Positions 45,314 through 45,541 of a stretch of 45,541 bases of DNA are shown in pieces; position 1 is the first letter of the stretch, and the number at the start of each line of letters is the position of its first letter. This stretch comes from Okeania sp. SIO2B3 (GTDB taxonomy: Bacteria > Cyanobacteriota > Cyanobacteriia > Cyanobacteriales > Microcoleaceae). The stretch is taken from the NCBI RefSeq assembly GCF_010672525.1, contig NZ_JAAHGH010000056.1, forward strand, positions 1-45,541, read 5' to 3'. The position numbers and the translations under genes were made by a program. Under the pieces are notes generated by a model. That model did no database searches. It was not told the DNA's origin and saw nothing but the letters and a program-made list of their open reading frames with translations.

Positions 45314-45541
45314 CTACTTATTTGCTAATCTATCAATAATATGTGTCAGCCGATAAATTTCATTTTTAGTTTCTTTCATTTGACTGATATATTCCTGTAA
45401 ATTTGTGGCAATGACGCTTAAATGGGAATTATTTAGATTGGCTTGATTACTCATACCTTTCCCTATTTGGTCTCCTAAAGATTTAATGCTCTGACTAATA
45501 CCATCTGTGGAGTTATTCAAGGCATTTGCTAAAGTTTTGAA
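45314..45541 (-). CDS. C-terminal end of a probable MotA/ZorA-like coiled-coil protein (partial)
   Basis: The frame is open to the window edge, and the TTG at 45518-45520 is not a real start: upstream codons read FKTLANAL before NNSTDGISQSIKSLGDQIGK. The visible 75 residues are polar and helical (ATNLQEYISQMKETKNEIYR), fitting a long cytosolic tail. The gene immediately downstream encodes a MotB/ZorB-like protein, so by the usual A-B gene order this should be the tail of the MotA/TolQ/ExbB or ZorA-like partner. The membrane domain lies outside the window, so the call is inferred from context. Confidence 0.5.
   Translation of the reverse strand, partial: FKTLANALNNSTDGISQSIKSLGDQIGKGMSNQANLNNSHLSVIATNLQEYISQMKETKNEIYRLTHIIDRLANK

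Overview
The window looks like the chromosome of a filamentous, AT-rich cyanobacterium. The evidence is the many HIP1-type GCGATCGC octamers, the cruF/cruG genes for myxoxanthophyll-type carotenoids, cyanobacterial conserved hypotheticals (a DUF3727-type protein, a VOC-like membrane protein, a CofE-like protein), a PEP-CTERM protein and a WD40/AAA-like protein. The very high load of intergenic repeats, MITE-like elements and heptanucleotide tandem arrays suggests a large Oscillatoriales-type genome such as Okeania, Trichodesmium or Moorena. That placement is an inference from style, not a database match.

Layout. 1-1.9 kb: a wrecked IS1-family transposase and MITE debris. 1.9-4.0 kb: two translationally coupled response regulators, the second a REC-PAS-class III nucleotide cyclase. 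4.6-8.0 kb: a MauE-like membrane protein fused to a thioredoxin domain, divergent from an NHLM-type peptide-exporter ABC protein. 8.2-9.4 kb: a stand-alone TnpB. 9.8-18.4 kb: three co-oriented large genes encoding a dynamin-like GTPase, a 1151-aa Hsp70/actin-fold protein and a modular repeat protein. This is the most interesting block; it recalls the enterobacterial SrfB/SrfC pair. 19.1-20.2 kb: an unrecognised ORF that looks richer in G+C, with a Lys/Met/Glu tail. 20.5-23.2 kb: cruG and cruF. 24.1-31.8 kb: mostly housekeeping genes (CofE-like, GNAT, RuvX, DUF3727, MltG, YqeG). 32.1-38.5 kb: a VOC-like protein, a gamma-glutamylcyclotransferase-fold protein, an ECF sigma/anti-sigma pair, MoaE and PyrB. 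39.2-42.5 kb: an AAA-like/WD40 membrane protein. 43-44 kb: a PEP-CTERM choice-of-anchor-L protein. 44.2-45.5 kb: a MotB/ZorB-like protein and the end of its probable MotA/ZorA-like partner, which runs off the window.

How it fits together. The window is mostly a stable core interleaved with accessory insertions. The 9.8-18.4 kb cassette pairs a membrane-remodelling-type GTPase with an ATPase of the Hsp70 superfamily and an adaptor-like protein, which would suit an NTP-dependent stress or conflict system. The MotB/ZorB-like pair at the right edge could be a second such system. Between genes, at least six interspersed repeat families can be recognised by eye. Two MITE-like elements sit nested inside other repeats, which shows that they moved. 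No tRNA, rRNA or CRISPR array was seen.
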